DNA of 64,000 nt, from NCBI RefSeq assembly GCF_001612725.1, contig NZ_BDAZ01000056.1, positions 1 to 64,000 on the forward strand, read 5' to 3'. Below the pieces are notes generated by a model. It was not told where the DNA came from, ran no database searches, and worked only from the letters and a program-made list of their open reading frames with translations. Made by a program: the position numbers and the translations under genes. Source of the DNA: Nocardia anaemiae NBRC 100462 (lineage in GTDB: Bacteria > Actinomycetota > Actinomycetes > Mycobacteriales > Mycobacteriaceae). Shown piece by piece: positions 50,165 to 59,309 of the stretch (its first letter is position 1; each line of letters opens with the position of its first letter).

Positions 50165-50230
50165 GTCGCATATCCAGTGAGTACCTCGCACAAGCTATAG
50201 CCTGTGCGAGGTACTCACTGGATATGCGAC
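50165..50230. repeat. 66-bp near-perfect palindrome (copy B)
   Basis: It runs from GTCGCATATCCAGTGAG to CTCACTGGATATGCGAC around the centre AGCTATAGCC, with one mismatched pair close to the loop. It is homologous to the palindrome at 38603-38666. Changes at four stem positions are matched by compensating changes on the other arm. It lies 13 bp beyond the end of the convergent HxlR gene. Confidence 0.9.
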
Positions 50231-50243
50231 AGCCCGGGGACGG

Positions 50244-50696
50244 TCAGGCGGCTGCGCCGGGGCCGGATAGGTGGTCGATGTCGTTGGCGTGCATTGGGTT
50301 GCCGCAGTGGGTGCAGCGTAGGTCGACGGTGCTGATTTCGCCGCAGGCGTGGTGGCGGTAGAGCACCGGTGGACCGGCCTCGCCCGCGAGCCATTTGTCG
50401 CCCCAGGTGGTCATGACCATGAGTAGGTCGACCAGTTCGGTGCCCTTCTCCGTCAGGACGTACTCGTAGCGCGGTCGCTGGTCGTAGGGGCGGCGGGCGA
50501 GCACGCCCTGGTCGACGAGGTGGTTCAGGCGTTCGGTCAGGACCTTGCGCGAGATACCGAGGTCGGCCTGGAGTTGATCGAATCGGTTGAGTCCGACCCA
50601 TACGTCACGCAGGATCAGCGGTGACCAGGGTTCCCCGATGACGTCGAGGGTGCGTGCGATCGAGCACGCCATTTTGCTGAAGTCCGTGCGCTGCAT
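50244..50696 (-). CDS. HxlR-family transcriptional regulator
   Basis: A 150-residue protein. The HxlR winged helix spans CSIARTLDVIGEPWSPLILR, DLGISRKVLTERLNHLVDQG and YDQRPRYEYVLTEKGTELVD. The C-terminal part (HACGEISTVDLRCTHCGNPM) has CxxC pairs that could bind zinc. It is divergent from the reductase pair at 50785, with a perfect palindrome between the starts. It likely represses that pair in response to a reactive compound. Confidence 0.93.
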   Translation of the reverse strand: MQRTDFSKMACSIARTLDVIGEPWSPLILRDVWVGLNRFDQLQADLGISRKVLTERLNHLVDQGVLARRPYDQRPRYEYVLTEKGTELVDLLMVMTTWGDKWLAGEAGPPVLYRHHACGEISTVDLRCTHCGNPMHANDIDHLSGPGAAA

Positions 50697-50716
50697 GAAG
50701 CCAGTTTAGCAACCTG

Positions 50717-50733
50717 AGTTCCCTTAGGGAACT
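50717..50733. promoter_or_regulatory. HxlR operator
   Basis: AGTTCCCTTAGGGAACT is a perfect inverted repeat with 8-bp arms and one central base, midway between the divergent HxlR and reductase genes. Confidence 0.8.
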
Positions 50734-50784
50734 TTGACTGTTATGGTCGTAGCGTCTCTCGAAGGAACTCAGAAAGGTACGCAG

Positions 50785-51372
50785 ATGGGCAAGGTCATCA
50801 GCGCTCACGCGGTGTCGGTCGACGGTTACATCACCGGTCGCAATCCCGGCGCCGGGCGCGGCCTCGGCGACGCGACGATGCTCTTCGACTGGTATTTCAA
50901 TGGCGATACCCCGAGCCAGGTGTTCGACGGATTCGGCCTGAGCGAGCCCAGCGCCCGGGTCTTCGACACCCTCGCCGCACGTTCGGGCGCGATCGTGGCG
51001 GGCCGCAACACCTACGAGGACTCCGACCATTTCGGCGGCGGCAGCCCGCACCCGAAGGCCCGGCTGTTCGTGCTCAGTCACCGACCGGCGCCGCAGCTGA
51101 CCGACCGGCAGACCCTGGTCACCACCGGCATCGAGGACGCGATCGCGGCCGCCCGCGCGGCCGCCGGTGGCAAGGACGTCGGCCTCATGGGCGGCGGCGT
51201 CCTGACCGAGGCATTGCGGGCGGGGCTCGTCGACGAGGTGATCCTGCACCAGGTGCCGATCCTGCTCGGCGGCGGCCGCCCCTTCTTCCAGTCGCTGCCC
51301 GAGCACGTGCGCCTCATCGAGGCCGTCCCGGCGCCCGGCGTCACACATCTGCACTACCAGGTCGAGCGATGA
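50785..51372 (+). CDS. Dihydrofolate reductase-family (RibD C-terminal) protein
   Basis: A 195-residue protein of the RibD-C/DHFR-like family. VISAHAVSVDGYITGRNPGA opens the fold. IVAGRNTYEDSDHFGG is the cofactor region. DVGLMGGGVLTEALRAGLVD and VPILLGGGRPFF are the conserved NADPH-binding segments. It probably reduces a small substrate with NADPH. The ATG at 50785 has GAAAGG upstream. It overlaps the next gene by 4 nt and is likely controlled by HxlR. Confidence 0.9.
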   Translation: MGKVISAHAVSVDGYITGRNPGAGRGLGDATMLFDWYFNGDTPSQVFDGFGLSEPSARVFDTLAARSGAIVAGRNTYEDSDHFGGGSPHPKARLFVLSHRPAPQLTDRQTLVTTGIEDAIAAARAAAGGKDVGLMGGGVLTEALRAGLVDEVILHQVPILLGGGRPFFQSLPEHVRLIEAVPAPGVTHLHYQVER

Positions 51373-51800
51373 CCTCCGACCAGCCCGTCCAGAACCCACA
51401 CCAGGAGATGACCCCAATGCTCGACCCCGATGTCCGCCGCGTACTCGACGGCACCTCGATCGCCCACCTCGCCACCGTCCTCCCCGACGGCGGACCGCAT
51501 TCCGTCCCGGTCTGGGTCGGCACGCACGGCGACCACATCGTGATCCTCACCGGGCCGGGCAGCCGCAAGGCCCGCAACCTGCGCCGCGACCCGCGGGTCG
51601 CACTCTCCCTGACACCAGTGGACAACCCGTTCGAGCCGGTCATTGTGCGCGGCCGCGTCATCGAGTGGCTCGAGGGCGATGCGGCCTGGACGATCATCGA
51701 TCAAATTGCCGAAAAATACATCGGTCAGCCGTACACCCGAGACCAAGAACGCGTCATCGCGGTCATCGAACCCGAGCAGCAGACGGTAGGTGTGTCCTGA
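51369..51800 (+). CDS. PPOX-class F420/FMN-dependent oxidoreductase
   Basis: A 143-residue split-barrel flavoprotein: DGTSIAHLATVLPDGGPHSV, PVWVGTHGDHIVILTGPGSR, KARNLRRDPRVALSLTPVDN. This is the pyridoxamine-phosphate-oxidase-like group that in actinobacteria often uses F420. Its start overlaps the upstream reductase by ATGA, so the two are co-translated under HxlR control. Confidence 0.88.
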   Translation: MTSDQPVQNPHQEMTPMLDPDVRRVLDGTSIAHLATVLPDGGPHSVPVWVGTHGDHIVILTGPGSRKARNLRRDPRVALSLTPVDNPFEPVIVRGRVIEWLEGDAAWTIIDQIAEKYIGQPYTRDQERVIAVIEPEQQTVGVS

Positions 51801-52039
51801 GCTGGCCGATGGCGTACCGCGTCGCGCGGCTCAGTCGCAGTCGCTGCCGTTGACGCGCGGTACTCGTAGGCGGGTGCGCAGCTGTTCCACATGGTCGCTG
51901 TTCAACCTGATAGTGCTTTGTGGCTCAAAGGAATCCACGCGCCGCCGGTGCTGTCTTCGAGGCGCCGGAGCACGGATACCGGTGACCTGCGGCTACCGCG
52001 GCAAAGAGCCGTGCGGCCCGAATCGCGTAGTCTCCGGAT

Positions 52040-53056
52040 ATGAGCCGTACGGCGGGAGCGATGCCCGGGAATTCGCGGCGGCTGCCCGAGACCGAGGCGG
52101 TGCTCGAGGTGCGGCGGGCAGTGCGGGGGTGGTTGGCCGATTACGCGACGGATGATGTGACGGTCGCGCTGTCCGGGGGCGCGGATTCGCTGGCGTTGAC
52201 CGCCGCTGCCGTTGTGGAGGCGGGTCGGGTCGACGCGCTGATCGTCGATCATCAGTTGCAAAAGGGATCGGACAAGGTGGCGGCCGAGGCGGCCGCTACG
52301 GCGCTTGCGCTCGGATGTCGGTCGGCGCATGTCTTGCCGGTCGAGGTCGGCAACGACGGGGGGTTGGAGGCGGCCGCGCGGTCGGCTCGGTATGCGGCGC
52401 TCGACGGGGCCCGCGACGGGTTGCCGGTGCTGCTCGGGCACACGCTCGACGATCAGGCCGAGACGGTGCTGTTGGGGTTGGGGCGGGGGTCGGGTGGGCG
52501 CTCGATTCAGGGGATGGCGGCGTTCGCGGATCCGTGGGGGCGACCGCTCTTGGCGGTGCGGCGGGCGGTGACGAGGCAGTTGTGTGTCGATATCGGGTTG
52601 ACGCCATTCGATGATCCGCATAATTCGGCGGCGGAGTTCACCAGGGTGCGGCTGCGGAACGAGGTGCTGCCGTTGCTGGAGGAGGTGCTCGGGGGCGGGG
52701 TCGCGGCGGCGTTGGCGCGCACGGCCGAGCAGTTGCGCGACGACAGTGCGGTACTGGACGCACTGGCCGATGAGCTACTGCGTGCCGCGAGTGATGGCCG
52801 AACCCTTTCGATAGAGACCCTCGCCACTTCCCCCGCAGCCTTGCGTCGCCGCGCGATCCGTGCATGGTTGCTGGCCGGTGGCGCTAAAGCCCTGACCAAC
52901 AAGCATTTACAGGCGGTTGACGAATTGGTTACCGCATGGCGCGGGCAGGGCGGCGTCGCGGTGGGCGGCGGAACACCGGGGCGCAGGTTGGTCGCCGCGC
53001 GCGAACATGGCAGGCTGACTTTGCTTCTGCACAACACCGGAAGGGAAACCAACTGA
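52040..53056 (+). CDS. tilS: tRNA(Ile)-lysidine synthetase
   Basis: A 338-residue PP-loop ATPase. VALSGGADSLALTAAAV contains the SGGxDS motif (residues 45-50). VDHQLQKGSDKVA and LGHTLDDQAETVLLGLGRGS, then GRSIQGMA are standard TilS blocks. FDDPHNSAAEFTRVRLRNEV binds the tRNA region. It converts the wobble C of the AUA-reading tRNA to lysidine. It lies 1 nt before hpt, a conserved pair in actinobacteria. Confidence 0.96.
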   Translation: MSRTAGAMPGNSRRLPETEAVLEVRRAVRGWLADYATDDVTVALSGGADSLALTAAAVVEAGRVDALIVDHQLQKGSDKVAAEAAATALALGCRSAHVLPVEVGNDGGLEAAARSARYAALDGARDGLPVLLGHTLDDQAETVLLGLGRGSGGRSIQGMAAFADPWGRPLLAVRRAVTRQLCVDIGLTPFDDPHNSAAEFTRVRLRNEVLPLLEEVLGGGVAAALARTAEQLRDDSAVLDALADELLRAASDGRTLSIETLATSPAALRRRAIRAWLLAGGAKALTNKHLQAVDELVTAWRGQGGVAVGGGTPGRRLVAAREHGRLTLLLHNTGRETN

Positions 53057-53057
53057 C

Positions 53058-53615
53058 GTGTACGAGGGCGATATCGCGTCGGTGCTGATCACCGAGGAAC
53101 AGATCGAGGCCAAGACCCAGGAGCTGGCCGAGCTGATTGCCAAGCGTTATCCGGCCGACGCCCCCGAGGGCGATCTGTTGCTGGTCGGCGTGCTCAAGGG
53201 CGCGATTTTCTTCATGACCGATCTCGCCAAGGCGCTGCCGATTCCCACTCAGATGGAATTCATGGCGGTCTCCTCCTACGGCTCGTCCACCTCGTCCTCC
53301 GGTGTCGTGCGCATCATGAAGGACTTGGACAAGGACATCGCGGGCCGCAATGTGCTGATCGTCGAGGACATCATCGACTCCGGTCTCACGCTGTCGTGGC
53401 TCAAGCGCAATCTGTCCACCCGCAATCCGGCCTCGCTCGAGGTCGTCACCCTGCTACGCAAGCCGGACGCGCTACGCACCCACGTGGAAGTCGCGCACGT
53501 CGGCTTCGATATTCCGAACGAATTCGTCGTCGGCTACGGCCTCGACTACGCCGAGCGCTACCGCGACCTGCCCTATATCGGCACACTCGACCCGAAGGTC
53601 TACGGCGGCGCGTAA
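53058..53615 (+). CDS. hpt: Hypoxanthine phosphoribosyltransferase
   Basis: A 185-residue purine salvage enzyme. LLLVGVLKGAIFFMTDLAKA, MAVSSYGSSTSSSGVVRIMK and the PRPP motif NVLIVEDIIDSGLTLSWL are diagnostic; DIPNEFVVGYGLDYAERYRD closes the fold. It makes IMP or GMP from the base and PRPP. GTG start with tilS directly upstream. Its stop abuts the stop of the convergent cyclase gene. Confidence 0.97.
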   Translation: MYEGDIASVLITEEQIEAKTQELAELIAKRYPADAPEGDLLLVGVLKGAIFFMTDLAKALPIPTQMEFMAVSSYGSSTSSSGVVRIMKDLDKDIAGRNVLIVEDIIDSGLTLSWLKRNLSTRNPASLEVVTLLRKPDALRTHVEVAHVGFDIPNEFVVGYGLDYAERYRDLPYIGTLDPKVYGGA

Positions 53616-54329
53616 TCAGGGCAACATCGCGAATATCGTTGCGGGCGAACCGGATCCACCGCTGTAGAGCGCAGCGCCGACCAGCACCCAGGCGCCGGTG
53701 GCGGGCAGTTCGGCGAGATTCGCCAGACATTCCAAGCTGATCCGATGTTCGCGATACAGCAGCTTCGACACCTCATAGGTGTCGTCGGTGCCCAGATCGG
53801 GTCCGAACGTATCGATGCCGAGCGCGCCACGCCGCCCCAGCCGCCCGGTCCGCAAAAGCCATTTCACCGTCTCGACCGCGAATCCCGGTTGATGATCGGC
53901 ACTTTCGCCGGTTCCGATGAATTCCGGCGTCCCCCATTTCTCATCCCATCCGGTCCAGGCCACCACCGCCGACCCGTCGGGTATCCGGCCGTGCCGACTC
54001 TCCCACTCCCGCAGATCACCGATATCGATCGCGTAATCCCGATCGTTCGCACATTGGTCGCGCACATCGATCTTCACCGCTGGCAGCAGCAGATCGTCGA
54101 GGTCCAATTCGTCGGCGGCCAGTCCGTCGGCATGGAAGTGGATCGGTGCTCCCCAATGGGTTCCGGTGTGCTCGCCCTGCTGGATATAGCGCAGGTAATA
54201 ACCGTCGTTCGCGACGGTCGCGACAATATCGGTGCGGAATTCGGGATCGCCGGGAAATAGCGGCGCGGTCGCCGGATCATGGATATGGGACAGGCTGACC
54301 AGCCGCCCGAACGGCCGCGCGCCGGTCAT
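53616..54329 (-). CDS. Cyclase-family metal-dependent hydrolase (kynurenine formamidase-like)
   Basis: A 237-residue protein of the cyclase/KynB-like family. LVSLSHIHDPATAPLFPGDP begins the domain. QQGEHTGTHWGAPIHFHADG holds the HxGTHxDxPxH-type metal motif, here with Trp-Gly replacing part of it. LGIDTFGPDLG is the later conserved block. It probably hydrolyses an amide or lactone. The ATG overlaps the stop of the kinase-like gene (ATGA), so it is the last gene of a three-gene operon. Confidence 0.9.
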   Translation of the reverse strand: MTGARPFGRLVSLSHIHDPATAPLFPGDPEFRTDIVATVANDGYYLRYIQQGEHTGTHWGAPIHFHADGLAADELDLDDLLLPAVKIDVRDQCANDRDYAIDIGDLREWESRHGRIPDGSAVVAWTGWDEKWGTPEFIGTGESADHQPGFAVETVKWLLRTGRLGRRGALGIDTFGPDLGTDDTYEVSKLLYREHRISLECLANLAELPATGAWVLVGAALYSGGSGSPATIFAMLP

Positions 54330-56566
54330 CGCTTCCGCTGCGGAATCGCGCGCGCCAAGGCCAGCAGATCGGCCTCGAGCATTCGGAACAACCGATAGGT
54401 GAGCACGAATGCCAGGATGCCACCCACGCTGAGCACCCGCACCGAAACGATCACCAAATCCAGATCGGCGGCATCGACGAAGGTCGCGCTGGCCACGCCG
54501 AGCAGCGGAACCGATGCGGCCACGCCCAGATAGAAGTTCCCGCGCTTGGCGAGTTTGCGCAGTTGCTCCTCGTCCTCGGCGCCGACACCGCCGCGCACGA
54601 GCAGCTGTGGATAAATCGAACGCACCGCATAAACCATGATCGGGAAGAACGGATACGCCAGCGCGATCGCGGCACACACCACCTGTGCGGCGTAGAAATG
54701 CAGAAAGGTCGCGCGCGGTAGATCGACGCCGAAGAAGACCGGCGCCAATGGCCACACCACCCCGGCGATCAGCCAGAAACCGAATGGCACCCACACCGCC
54801 CAGTCACCCATCTGCAGCGTGTCGCGCCGCGCGGCGGCCAGGGTGCGCGGGGAGTATTCCCGCCCGCGGGCCAGCCGGAATCCGATGGTCAGCGGGCGGC
54901 GGGTGAGGAAGAGCAGCAGCAATCCGGCGATCGGGAAGGCGATGAGGTTGGTGACCAGGCCGCCCGCGGCGAACCGCTGCTGGTCGGCCGCCGTCATCCG
55001 ATCGATGATCAGCGAGTTGTTCAGGTTGATGTTGTAGACGCTGGCGAGCAGATTCGGCACGCCGACGCATAGCGTGAGGATCGGTATCAGCCAGCCACGT
55101 GACCGGTGCGCAAAACTCGTCGGCGCCGGGTCGACCAGCTCCCTGGCGCGCTCGTCGAGACACAGATCCAGTTGTGCGGCGAGTTCGGCACCATTGCGCC
55201 AGCGCCGTTGCGGATCCGCCCGCAGACACTCCAGCAGTACCCGCCGCAGCGCGCTCGGGGTGTCGGCGGGCAGCTCACGCAGGGTCGCCGCGGTGACGCC
55301 GCGCTCGCGCAGGGCAACCATGGTCGCGATGGTTTCGGCGCGGGCGTCGGGATCGGCGGGCATCGGCGGATCATCGAAGGGCATCACGCCGGTAAGCAGT
55401 TCCCACAGCAGCGCGCCGAGAGCGTAGATATCGCTGCTCGGGCCGGGAGGCGGTGCGGCCGGATCGAGCAGTTCGGCGAGTTGTTCCGGCGCACGGTAAG
55501 GCAGCGAATCCCGTTCGGCGGCAAGTGGATTCGACGCCGATCGAGGTGCGGCCGTGCGCGCGGCGAAATCGGCGAACTTGGGAATGCCTTCTGCGGTGAA
55601 CAGCACATTCGCCGGTTTGATATCGCGGTGCAGTACGCCGTGCTGTTCGGCGTAATGGAGCGCGTCGGCCAGTCGCCTGCCGATCCAGGCCACCGTCTCC
55701 GGCCAGCTGAGTGCGGCGATTTCGGCGCGAACACTCGAATCCGACGGCCGGATCTCGCCCCTGGCCTCCATGGCGGCATCGATGGCGCGCAGCAGCAGCA
55801 CCCCGCCTTCGGATTCCGGGCCGCGCCGCCGCTCGGCGAGCACCCCGGCCGCCGTGCCGCCGGGCAGGTACTGCATGTAGACCAGACGGGTCGATGCCGG
55901 GGCTTCCGGTGTCGCGGCAGTGACCAGGCGCTGATCGAAAACGCGTACCAGATGCGGATGATCCAATTGCGCCATGCTGTGCCCGCCCGCCACGCGGCCC
56001 GCCGAAAGTCGCACGGCCACAAGACGTTGCATGGAGCGCTGCCTGGCGAGGAAGACCCGGCCGAGGGTGCCGGTGCCGAGATCGGTGAGCAGATCGAAGT
56101 CATCGATCCGACGGCCCGGCGACAGACCGGCGACCAGCGCGGCGGCGCGTTCGGTATCGGCCGCGGTGTCGTCATCGTCGGCGTAGACGGCCAGCCGAGC
56201 CCGCACATCCTTGGCCAGCTCCGGATATTCGGCGAGGAAATCCGCCAGTTCCAGCGGGCCGTACCGGCGGCGGGCCAGGAATTCCTCGCAGAGCAGATCG
56301 ACCAATTCCGCACTGTGCTCGACCTCGGGAAATTCCTTGCGATACTCGGCGATGCGTTTGCCGAGACCCTCCCGATCCCAGCGGTGGCGCAGATCGATGC
56401 GGACCAGATCGGTGAGCACCGCCAGACGCACCTGGGCGCCGTCGGGGATGTACTGCGCGATCGGGGGTGGTTCGTCCCGGTCGCCACGCAGGCAGTGCTG
56501 CCAATCTTCGGTAAATCTGGTTATGGGGTCGGTCTCGCCTGGATTCGCGAAATCGGCAGATGTCAC
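54326..56566 (-). CDS. Membrane Ser/Thr kinase-like protein, probable pseudokinase
   Basis: A 746-residue protein with three parts. Residues about 15-130 form an N-terminal domain (LTDLVRIDLRHRWDREGLGK, LCEEFLARRRYGPLELADFL) of a type I know from planctomycete kinases. Residues about 155-470 are a kinase fold: P-loop LGTGTLGRVF, HRDIKPAN (His313-Asn320), APE at 359-361. The beta-3 Lys is Arg186 (VAVRLS) and DFG is Asp-Phe-Ala (333-335), so catalysis is doubtful. Residues about 480-746 have some six membrane helices. It overlaps both neighbours by 4 nt and is a paralogue of the upstream gene. Confidence 0.88.
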   Translation of the reverse strand: MTSADFANPGETDPITRFTEDWQHCLRGDRDEPPPIAQYIPDGAQVRLAVLTDLVRIDLRHRWDREGLGKRIAEYRKEFPEVEHSAELVDLLCEEFLARRRYGPLELADFLAEYPELAKDVRARLAVYADDDDTAADTERAAALVAGLSPGRRIDDFDLLTDLGTGTLGRVFLARQRSMQRLVAVRLSAGRVAGGHSMAQLDHPHLVRVFDQRLVTAATPEAPASTRLVYMQYLPGGTAAGVLAERRRGPESEGGVLLLRAIDAAMEARGEIRPSDSSVRAEIAALSWPETVAWIGRRLADALHYAEQHGVLHRDIKPANVLFTAEGIPKFADFAARTAAPRSASNPLAAERDSLPYRAPEQLAELLDPAAPPPGPSSDIYALGALLWELLTGVMPFDDPPMPADPDARAETIATMVALRERGVTAATLRELPADTPSALRRVLLECLRADPQRRWRNGAELAAQLDLCLDERARELVDPAPTSFAHRSRGWLIPILTLCVGVPNLLASVYNINLNNSLIIDRMTAADQQRFAAGGLVTNLIAFPIAGLLLLFLTRRPLTIGFRLARGREYSPRTLAAARRDTLQMGDWAVWVPFGFWLIAGVVWPLAPVFFGVDLPRATFLHFYAAQVVCAAIALAYPFFPIMVYAVRSIYPQLLVRGGVGAEDEEQLRKLAKRGNFYLGVAASVPLLGVASATFVDAADLDLVIVSVRVLSVGGILAFVLTYRLFRMLEADLLALARAIPQRKR

Positions 56567-59130
56567 GATCGCGGCTCCGCCGCGGCGAGCCTGTCGCGCT
56601 CCCGATCCGCCGAAATGTTTTCGCGGTCAAGAGAATCCACCGGCGCGACCACCCGCTCCAGCGCACGCAGATCGGCCTCGAGTGCACGGAAGAGCAGGTA
56701 GGAGCCGATGAACGCGATGATGCCGCCCACACAGAGCACGCGCACCGCGTCGATGACCATCGGAATATCGTCGGGCGGCAGGAAGGTCACCCCGGCCACC
56801 GCGAGTAGCGGCACCGAGGCCGCGACCGCCAGATATCCGTTGGCGCGGCGATCCAGGCCGCGCAGCCATACCGCGTCCTCGGTACTGATCTCCCCGTGCC
56901 GCAGGAAGATCGGATAGATACATCGGACCATGAAGAAGCACACCAGGAAGAACGGGTACGCCATCGCGATAGCGCCGCACACCACGATCGAGGTGAGGAA
57001 GTGCACCACCGCGCGGGCGGGTACATGCCCGGCCGCCAATTGCAGCGCGATCGGGAAGGTGAATCCGGCGAGCACCCACAGCGAGAAGACCACCCACACC
57101 GCTCTGTCGCCGAACAGCAGGGAATCCGCCCTGGCCAGCCGCAGCGTCTCGGCATCGTAGCGGCGGTGGCGGCGCAGTCCGTGCGGCACCGTGATCATTC
57201 TTCGGGACATATAGAGGATCAGCGTCGCGCCGAGCGGGAAGAAGATTCCGTTCACCACGGTGGTGATGATCATGAAGGTGCGCCCGGCGTCCTCGGGCAG
57301 CCGGTCCACGATCAGATGCTGGTTGTGTTGGATGTTGTATGCCGAGGCGAGGATATTCGGGATGCCTATGGCCAGCGTCACGATCACCAGCCGCCACCCC
57401 CGCAACTTCAGCCGCCAACTGCCGGGCGGCGGGTCGACCAGATCCCGGGCCCTGGGGTCCATGCACAGGTCGAACTGCTTGGCAAGCACGCCGCCATTGG
57501 CCCAGCGCCGCGTCCGATCCGATTCCAGACAGGTCAGCAGCACCCGCCGCAGCGCCGCCGGGCAATTCGCCGGAACTCGTTGCAGCGCAACGTCATCCAC
57601 CCCGGCCGTGCGGCGTTCCAGCATGCCCTCCAGCGCGGTGTCGTCGCCGTGGTCGGTCGCGCTCGCGGTGGAATCGTCGAACGGCTTCGCGCCGGTGAGC
57701 AATTCCCACAGCACCACACCGAGGGAGTAGATATCGGAGCGGGTGTCCAAATCCTCGGCTGTGCGCTCGCGGCCGGGATGGCAGGCCTCCAACTGCTCGG
57801 GCGACATGTACGCCAGCGAGCCGCCGAAATAGGCCACCGGACTGGTGCCCGCGACATTGCGGCTGAAGCTGATATTGAAGTCGGCCAGTTTCGGCACCGC
57901 CTCGGCGGTGAGCAGGATATTGGCCGGTTTCACATCGCGATGCAATACGCCGTGCGCGGCGGCGTACTCCAGCGCTTCGGCCAATCTGCGGCCCAGCCAG
58001 GCCACGGTTTCCGGCCAGCTCAGTCCGGCGATCTCGGCGCGCACACTGGAATCGGTCGGGCGAATTTCACCCTTCTCCTCCATGGCCGCGTCGACCGCAT
58101 CGAGCAGCAGCTGTCCGCTGCGTTCGGCGGGTGGGGTGGCGCGAACCCAGCGCAGCACGCCGAGCAGGGTGCCGCCGGGCAGGAACTGCATGTACAGCAG
58201 CCGCAGTCGACGCATGGCTGGATCGCGGGCGTCATCGGAGCCGAGCAGCCGCTGATCGAAGACGCGCACGATGTAGTCGTGGTCGAGCTGGGCCAGGGTC
58301 TGCGGTTCGGTGCCGTGGTCGGCGGAGATCTTCACCGCGACCAAGCGCTGCAATGACCGCTGCCTGGCCAGGAATACCCGGGCGAAGGCGCCGCTGCCGA
58401 GTCCGGTGAGCAGGTCGAAATCATCGATGGACTGACCGATCTCGATCCGGTCGAGTGCGCTGAATTTCCCCGGACCGGTTCCGATCGTGGTCGGAATGGC
58501 GGTCGCCGTCTCGGTTGCGTCGACGGTGGCGCGAGTCACGTCAGTATTACGATCGGCCTGCTGGGTTCGGTTCATTCCGACGGTTTGATCGGCTTGCACG
58601 GTTCGGCTCAGTTCGGCCGCCGCACGGGTATTGGCGAACTCGGTGAGCACCGAATCCTCGAGCGCCGCTCGGCGGGTGCTCTGGTCGATGTCGTCGGCAT
58701 TGAGCAGTGCGCGCAATTCGGTCGCTTGTTGCGGATATTCCCGAAGACAATCCTTCGGATCGACCCGTTCACCGCTGTGCCGTCGGATGACGAACTCTTC
58801 GTAAACCAGACCAGCCGGAATGCCCTCCGGTTCGAGTTCCGGAAACTCGGCGCAGTAGTCGTAAAGCCGTTTGCGCGGCGTCGGCGTCTCGGGCAGCCGG
58901 ATCCACCGATGTCGCAGGTCGACGCGGATCAATTCGATCAGGGCGGCCCGGCGCAGGGATTCGGCGTCGGGGAGAAAGTCGGCGATCTCCGGTGGCCGAT
59001 GCGCCGATTCCCATGCGGTCGAGAAGGCCTCGACCACGTCGTTCTCGGGGCGCGACAACGGCCCGCCCCAGTCTCTGGTCGGCTCGGCGTCGAGATCGGT
59101 TCGGTGCGTATTTTCGGGATCAGCACTCAT
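56563..59130 (-). CDS. Membrane Ser/Thr protein kinase
   Basis: An 855-residue paralogue of the downstream protein with the same three parts: N-terminal domain (about 35-145: IELIRVDLRHRWIRLPETPT), a Thr/Asp-rich linker (150-230), kinase domain (about 237-540) and a multi-helix C-terminus (about 590-830). P-loop LGSGAFARVF, Lys267 in VAVKISA, HRDVKPAN (397-404) and MSPEQ are intact; the DFG motif is Asp417-Phe-Asn419. It is probably active, though DFN is unusual. The ATG at 59130 is preferred over upstream codons in the divergent promoter. It overlaps the next kinase-like gene by ATGA. Confidence 0.9.
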   Translation of the reverse strand: MSADPENTHRTDLDAEPTRDWGGPLSRPENDVVEAFSTAWESAHRPPEIADFLPDAESLRRAALIELIRVDLRHRWIRLPETPTPRKRLYDYCAEFPELEPEGIPAGLVYEEFVIRRHSGERVDPKDCLREYPQQATELRALLNADDIDQSTRRAALEDSVLTEFANTRAAAELSRTVQADQTVGMNRTQQADRNTDVTRATVDATETATAIPTTIGTGPGKFSALDRIEIGQSIDDFDLLTGLGSGAFARVFLARQRSLQRLVAVKISADHGTEPQTLAQLDHDYIVRVFDQRLLGSDDARDPAMRRLRLLYMQFLPGGTLLGVLRWVRATPPAERSGQLLLDAVDAAMEEKGEIRPTDSSVRAEIAGLSWPETVAWLGRRLAEALEYAAAHGVLHRDVKPANILLTAEAVPKLADFNISFSRNVAGTSPVAYFGGSLAYMSPEQLEACHPGRERTAEDLDTRSDIYSLGVVLWELLTGAKPFDDSTASATDHGDDTALEGMLERRTAGVDDVALQRVPANCPAALRRVLLTCLESDRTRRWANGGVLAKQFDLCMDPRARDLVDPPPGSWRLKLRGWRLVIVTLAIGIPNILASAYNIQHNQHLIVDRLPEDAGRTFMIITTVVNGIFFPLGATLILYMSRRMITVPHGLRRHRRYDAETLRLARADSLLFGDRAVWVVFSLWVLAGFTFPIALQLAAGHVPARAVVHFLTSIVVCGAIAMAYPFFLVCFFMVRCIYPIFLRHGEISTEDAVWLRGLDRRANGYLAVAASVPLLAVAGVTFLPPDDIPMVIDAVRVLCVGGIIAFIGSYLLFRALEADLRALERVVAPVDSLDRENISADRERDRLAAAEPRS

Positions 59131-59309
59131 TTTCGGACCTAGCTGCTGAGCGGATGTCGAGTATCCGCAGTGGCCGTTCGGTGGATGTGCCCGTGAATTT
59201 CCGCCACACCCGACGACATCGTCCCCCGAGCAGTAATCGAAATGATAACTTGCGCCACAACAGCGGATCACCCGATTTCGACAACCATGCGACGGGGGAG
59301 AACCAGCAC

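Noticed and set aside
55106..58356. Long plus-strand frames opposite the two kinase genes
   Set aside because: Their translations are His/Gln/Arg-rich antisense of the kinase domains; no independent gene evidence.
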